This document shows, piece after piece, positions 60,331 to 64,000 of a stretch of 64,000 nucleotides of DNA. A program made the position numbers and the translations under genes. The DNA lies in contig JBQNAT010000011.1 of the NCBI GenBank assembly GCA_052170315.1, forward strand, positions 1 to 64,000. Reading direction: 5' to 3'. The DNA is from UBA9732 sp052170315 (GTDB taxonomy: Bacteria > Spirochaetota > Spirochaetia > Sphaerochaetales > Sphaerochaetaceae). Position 1 is the first letter of the stretch. Each line of letters starts with the position of its first letter. The notes beneath the pieces are model-generated. The model did not search any database and was not told where the DNA came from. It saw only the letters and a list, made by a program, of their open reading frames with translations.

Positions 60331-61383
60331 ATGAATGGTTATCAAATGATAATCACTCAACATGGATTGATGTTTCTTGGAAGCTTTGAAAAAATGAGGG
60401 AAACATACCAGCCGCCATTTCAGATGACGGAAGAAATCACAAATCTCATCGTGGAGATTGGAGAATATGTCGGTTCTATCACGACATATGAATCCATGCG
60501 TCAGAATCCGGTGCTGCGGAGAGAAAATCGGATAAAGACTATATATTCTTCCCTGGCGATTGAGCAGAACACACTGTCTCTGGAGCAGGTGACGGATGTC
60601 ATTATGGGGAAACGGGTTTTTGGCCCACCGCAAGATATTCGTGAAGTGAAGAACGCTTATGAGGCTTATGAGCGGGTATTTTCACTGTATCCTTACAGCG
60701 TAAAAAATCTGCTCCTGGCCCATAAGCTGCTGATGGATGGACTTGTCAAAGAGGCTGGCAGCTTTCGTAGCGGAAATGTTGGTGTGTATGCGGGAGAGCA
60801 GCTAATCCATGCCGGAACACCGGCGGAATATGTGCCGTATCTGATGGCGCAGCTGATGACCTGGCTGAAGGAATCCAAGCTGCATCCGCTTGTTAAGAGC
60901 TGCATCTTCCACTATGAGTTCGAGTTTATTCATCCCTTTGCCGATGGAAACGGACGTACCGGCAGACTCTGGCAGTCGCTGCTCCTTAAAAACTGGAAGG
61001 ATATTTTCGCGTGGCTTCCGGTGGAAACTCTGGTGCATGAACATCAGAAAGAATATTACGATGTGCTTGTCCGTGCCGACAAAGCCGGGGATTCCACGGA
61101 ATTTGTGGAGTTTATGCTGCGGATGATTCGGGATGCGTTGAAAGAAGTCAGCGAAAACCGGAACGGGGATGTCGTAGTAAATGTCGCTGTAAATGTCGTG
61201 ACAAATGAAGATAAAGTGCTGGCATTGCTTAAGAGGGATGGAAAACTGACGGCAAAAGTACTGGCAACTTCGCTTGGATTAACACAACGTCAGGTACAGC
61301 GAATATTGGCTAATCTCAAGGAATCGAAACGCATTATCCGTCATGGAGCCAGCAAAAATGGGTACTGGGAAGTGACGGAATAA
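60331..61383 (+). CDS. Fic family protein with C-terminal winged helix
   Basis: Fic proteins mostly AMPylate target proteins. The 350-residue product has an N-terminal helical part, a SSLAIEQN inhibitory-helix-like motif (residues 73-80), the Fic core motif HPFADGNGRTGR (201-212), and a C-terminal winged-helix domain (LTAKVLATSLGLTQRQVQRIL). The inhibitory motif normally reads S/T-x-x-x-E-G/N; here the last position is Gln. A VNVAVNVV repeat links core and wHTH. The start is uncertain: ATG 60331 has no ribosome-binding site, and ATG 60394 fits homolog starts (MRETYQPPF). Possibly acquired laterally. Confidence 0.88.
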   Translation: MNGYQMIITQHGLMFLGSFEKMRETYQPPFQMTEEITNLIVEIGEYVGSITTYESMRQNPVLRRENRIKTIYSSLAIEQNTLSLEQVTDVIMGKRVFGPPQDIREVKNAYEAYERVFSLYPYSVKNLLLAHKLLMDGLVKEAGSFRSGNVGVYAGEQLIHAGTPAEYVPYLMAQLMTWLKESKLHPLVKSCIFHYEFEFIHPFADGNGRTGRLWQSLLLKNWKDIFAWLPVETLVHEHQKEYYDVLVRADKAGDSTEFVEFMLRMIRDALKEVSENRNGDVVVNVAVNVVTNEDKVLALLKRDGKLTAKVLATSLGLTQRQVQRILANLKESKRIIRHGASKNGYWEVTE

Positions 61384-61521
61384 AGGTGGCGGATTATGGC
61401 TGAATGCTGAGTTTACGTGAGAAGTCGAAAACGTGGAGCCTGTAAATAGTTTTGTGTAAATTCTGACAACAGCTTCTGAGTGTTGTACAATAACAATCTC
61501 GGATACGGACTGTGGAAAACC

Positions 61522-62112
61522 TTATTCCTGTATGTAGGAAGCAAGGTTTTCCGCGTAGACATCTATTTCTTCACCCAGCTGTGCAGACGGATGTACAAGG
61601 CTTTCCTCTCCTTCAAAGTGGACAAGACCTTGCACAGGCTGGTGAGAATAAGGCTTATCAAGGTGAAGACCGAACGGGATATGAATCATACCGTTGCACT
61701 GAGTCCAGAAAATCATTGAATCCAGGGCTTTTGCGCCTTCGGAAATAGAATGTTTGCCAGAAGTGAAGCATGCGAAGAACTTATCTTCAAGGACGCGGTC
61801 TTTGCACATGTCCTCCGTACTGTCCATAAAGGCCTTCATTTCGGCGCTTACGTTTCCGAAACGGGTGGGGCAGCCGAAAATAACCATATCGCTCTTTACA
61901 AGTTTCTCCGGTGTCACAACCGGAATGCCCATGATATCCTCGTAGTAGTCGTTGGCCGTTTCGTCCTTATTTGCCCAGATATGAAGATCGGAGTCTTCGA
62001 CACGATATAACCTTACATCTACATTACGTTTCTCAAGTGCTTCCTTGAGGTAAGAACCGATGATGTAGCAGTTGCCGTTAACGCTATGAATAACTATGCT
62101 GCAGCGTTTCAT
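61522..62112 (-). CDS. Flavodoxin-like NAD(P)H-dependent oxidoreductase
   Basis: The 196-residue product has a flavodoxin fold. It starts with CSIVIHSVNGNCYIIGSYL (phosphate loop), has DMVIFGCPTRFGNVSAEMKAFMDST (the flavin-binding GxPxRxGxxxxxxK region of WrbA/FMN-reductase-like proteins), then FACFTSGKHSISEGAKAL. GGGAGGG precedes ATG 62112. It is probably an FMN-dependent reductase of unknown substrate. Confidence 0.85.
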   Translation of the reverse strand: MKRCSIVIHSVNGNCYIIGSYLKEALEKRNVDVRLYRVEDSDLHIWANKDETANDYYEDIMGIPVVTPEKLVKSDMVIFGCPTRFGNVSAEMKAFMDSTEDMCKDRVLEDKFFACFTSGKHSISEGAKALDSMIFWTQCNGMIHIPFGLHLDKPYSHQPVQGLVHFEGEESLVHPSAQLGEEIDVYAENLASYIQE

Positions 62113-62343
62113 TGGGAACCCTCCCTTATTTTTATTAGACGGAGTCGTCATTTCAAATATACAATGAAAACGCTATAAACGGCGAATTATATTGCAATAT
62201 TTACAAATCGACATATAAAGTATATTTTATTCACAGGTACGTTAAAAAATTACCGTGGTCACACCCCTGAGCGGATGTAAGCTTTGCCCATAGGATGCGT
62301 GCTTGAAATACGACAGCCGGACAGCGGTCCGGGCGGAGATAGA

Positions 62344-62979
62344 ATGAAAAAAATTCCGGTTGTAGTGCTTTTGCTGCTGGCGTTTATTTTAGGGCCGGTT
62401 TACGCGGAAAAACTGAACTCATCAACAGTTACTATTGCAAGTGCCGTTAAGCCTCGTGAAAGTATCAATCCTGCCATAATCATAGGTTTGGGTTCTACCG
62501 AACTTACATACTATACCCGTCCTGAACAGGAAAAGACTGTAATAAGCGGACTCGACCTTATGGAGGACGGCACCTTCAACTTTGCTCTTATGACTTCAAA
62601 TGAAGTCTTTATCGGAAATGATAAAAATAGCATCTCTCTGGAAATAGAAATCGTTGCGGACGGTTTCCACAGGTACGATTACAATTACACAGGCTCTTTC
62701 GAGGGTTCTTCTCTTGACCAGGCAAGCATAAGGCAACGTAATGCCGTTCCGCTTCTTTCGTTTGAGCCGGAAATAAATATTCCCGGTTTCTATGGAAATA
62801 ACGAAAATGTTTCGGTTTCTCATTTAGGCGCGATGAACAAAATAGTTGTCACTTTCAAAAAGGGCCTTACAAGAGAAGGTCTGATGCTTGGCACTTTCAA
62901 GGTCGAGTGGAAAGGCAGGAGACCGCTTGCGACAGGAATCTACAAGGCAAACGTTTCGGTCAGTTACAGCATTCAATAA
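62344..62979 (+). CDS. Secreted protein of unknown function
   Basis: I do not recognise this 211-residue protein. It has a clear signal peptide (MKKIPVVVLLLLAFILGPVYA) and a mature part that looks beta-rich, ending GIYKANVSVSYSIQ, so a periplasmic or surface beta-sandwich is likely. Cys are absent from the mature part. The start at 62344 has GGAG upstream and gives the signal peptide. It is 23 bp before the MATE transporter gene on the same strand. Confidence 0.7.
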   Translation: MKKIPVVVLLLLAFILGPVYAEKLNSSTVTIASAVKPRESINPAIIIGLGSTELTYYTRPEQEKTVISGLDLMEDGTFNFALMTSNEVFIGNDKNSISLEIEIVADGFHRYDYNYTGSFEGSSLDQASIRQRNAVPLLSFEPEINIPGFYGNNENVSVSHLGAMNKIVVTFKKGLTREGLMLGTFKVEWKGRRPLATGIYKANVSVSYSIQ

Positions 62980-63002
62980 ACAGCATTCAATAAGAGAAGC
63001 GT

Positions 63003-64000
63003 ATGAGGCTTGACAGAAATTTTGACTGGAAGAGCTTTCTTGGAAGCATTGCGGTTATCGCGGTACCGGTAGCGTTTCAGAATTTACTCTCGTCTACGGG
63101 AACCATGGTAGATACCATGATGATAGCGCGTCTTGGCGAAACCGCCGTTGGCGCTGTAGGTCTTTGCTCTCAGTATGCGACGCTTATGATTGCCGGCTAT
63201 TGGGGTTTTGTCGGCGGCGGCCTGCTTTTCATTTCGCAGTACTGGGGAGCGCAAGATGAAGAGGGTATTTGCAGAAGCTACGGGCTGATGCTCACCTGCA
63301 TAATGACTGTAGCGGTCGTGTTTTCATCCGCGGCTCTGTTTTTCCCTCATCTGATAATGAGGCTTTATACTGATAAAACGGCTATTCAGGAAATAGGCGT
63401 GCGGTATCTTAAGATTGTAGGGTTTGCCTATCCTATGCAGCTGCTTTCAATATCCGCAAGCACATTGCTGCGTTCCACGGAGCGGGTAAGGATTCCGCTG
63501 TATGCCTCTATTTCCAGTGTTTTTACCAACATTTTCATGAACTGGGTGCTTATTTACGGTAATCTGGGCGCTCCGGCCATGGGTGTGCAAGGCGCGGCAA
63601 TTGCTACGGTTTTAGCCGCGGGGATGAATGTCCTGATTATTTACATTTGTTGCGCCGCGACAAAGTATCCCTATATTTTCAGATTCCGGGCACATTTCAA
63701 ATGGGTGAAAGTCAGGGCAGAAGAATTTTTTTTAAAGTGCTTTCCTATAATATGTAACGAGGTACTTATTGGTGTGGGTAACATGATTGTGAATGTGGTT
63801 CTTGGCCGCCAGAGCCAGTCCACCATTGCCGCGGTTGCCGTTTTCAGGACGGTCGAGGGTCTGATAATTGCCTTTTTCAGCGGCTTTTCAAGCGCTTCCT
63901 CTGTCCTTGTGGGAAAGGATGTCGGGGCAGGGGCTCTTGACAATGCCTATGAAAAAGCCAAGCGCCTTATCCCTCTTTGTATTTCAACCATAGCGGCTGC
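63003..64000 (+). CDS. MATE family efflux transporter (truncated by window end)
   Basis: The first 332 residues of a MATE-type multidrug/sodium antiporter are present. The N-terminus has FLGSIAVIAVPVAFQNLLSS and TMVDTMMIARLGETAVGAVG, the hallmark first two helices. Later segments include YLKIVGFAYPMQLLSISASTLLRST and MGVQGAAIATVLAAG. About nine of twelve expected membrane segments fall inside the window. Weak AGAGAAG precedes the ATG. The substrate is unknown. Confidence 0.93.
   Translation, partial: MRLDRNFDWKSFLGSIAVIAVPVAFQNLLSSTGTMVDTMMIARLGETAVGAVGLCSQYATLMIAGYWGFVGGGLLFISQYWGAQDEEGICRSYGLMLTCIMTVAVVFSSAALFFPHLIMRLYTDKTAIQEIGVRYLKIVGFAYPMQLLSISASTLLRSTERVRIPLYASISSVFTNIFMNWVLIYGNLGAPAMGVQGAAIATVLAAGMNVLIIYICCAATKYPYIFRFRAHFKWVKVRAEEFFLKCFPIICNEVLIGVGNMIVNVVLGRQSQSTIAAVAVFRTVEGLIIAFFSGFSSASSVLVGKDVGAGALDNAYEKAKRLIPLCISTIAA

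Overview
The window looks like the replication-origin region of a spirochaete chromosome, probably Treponemataceae or Sphaerochaetaceae. I infer this from the origin gene order, from secreted proteins with short leaders ending in AFAQG, LAQG or FANGAPE, and from the spirochaete-like sugar and iron-type ABC importers. No CRISPR array, transposase or phage gene was seen.

Layout. (1) 1-9.3 kb: rsmE, a periplasmic S41 protease, a GH3 glycosidase, lgt, an Xaa-Pro aminopeptidase and a PfkB-type sugar kinase. (2) 9.3-16.7 kb, all minus strand: khpB/jag, yidC, rnpA, rpmH, a DUF721 gene, recF, dnaN and dnaA, with the likely oriC between dnaN and dnaA. (3) 16.9-24.2 kb: gyrB, gyrA, two perfect parS sites around an AT-rich gene-free stretch, a NifU-like gene, parA and parB. 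(4) 24.3-36.3 kb: housekeeping genes, including a cyclophilin-FKBP fusion, radA, a TraB-family protein, a YgjP-like metallopeptidase, pepD, nagA, an (alpha/alpha)6 glycosidase-like protein, a TerB-J-domain protein, and recR-ybaB-dnaX. (5) 36.5-40.6 kb: an iron-type ABC importer. (6) 40.6-42.7 kb: an RNA island with the SRP RNA, four tRNA-Ser genes covering all serine anticodon classes, a tRNA-Arg(GCG), and an inserted Panacea-domain/MazF-like toxin-antitoxin pair. (7) 42.9-49.0 kb: a hydroxyacyl-CoA dehydrogenase, a YigZ protein, an aldo-keto reductase, deoC with an oversized thymidine-kinase-like protein, a VUT/queuosine-precursor transporter with a structured leader, and an SDR. (8) 49.2-52.9 kb: a malEFG-type importer. 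(9) 53.0-60.1 kb: an autoregulated lacI-type operon with an ABC importer, an uncharacterised (alpha/alpha)6-like enzyme and an EEP-fold phosphoesterase. (10) 60.2-64 kb: a Fic protein, a flavodoxin-like reductase, a secreted protein of unknown function and a MATE transporter that runs off the window.

How the genes fit together: the core does replication initiation, segregation, translation and membrane-protein insertion. The rest suggests a fermentative carbohydrate scavenger, with two sugar importers lacking their own ATPase, glycosidases, GlcNAc-6-P deacetylase and nucleoside salvage. The points most worth a second look are the Panacea/MazF pair in the tRNA island with a pseudoknot-capable element beside it, the lacI operon with its unknown enzyme, the recurrent leaderless gene starts (a -10 box 6-7 nt before ATG), the 380-residue thymidine-kinase-like protein, and the DnaA-box cluster at 0.9-1.16 kb, far from dnaA.
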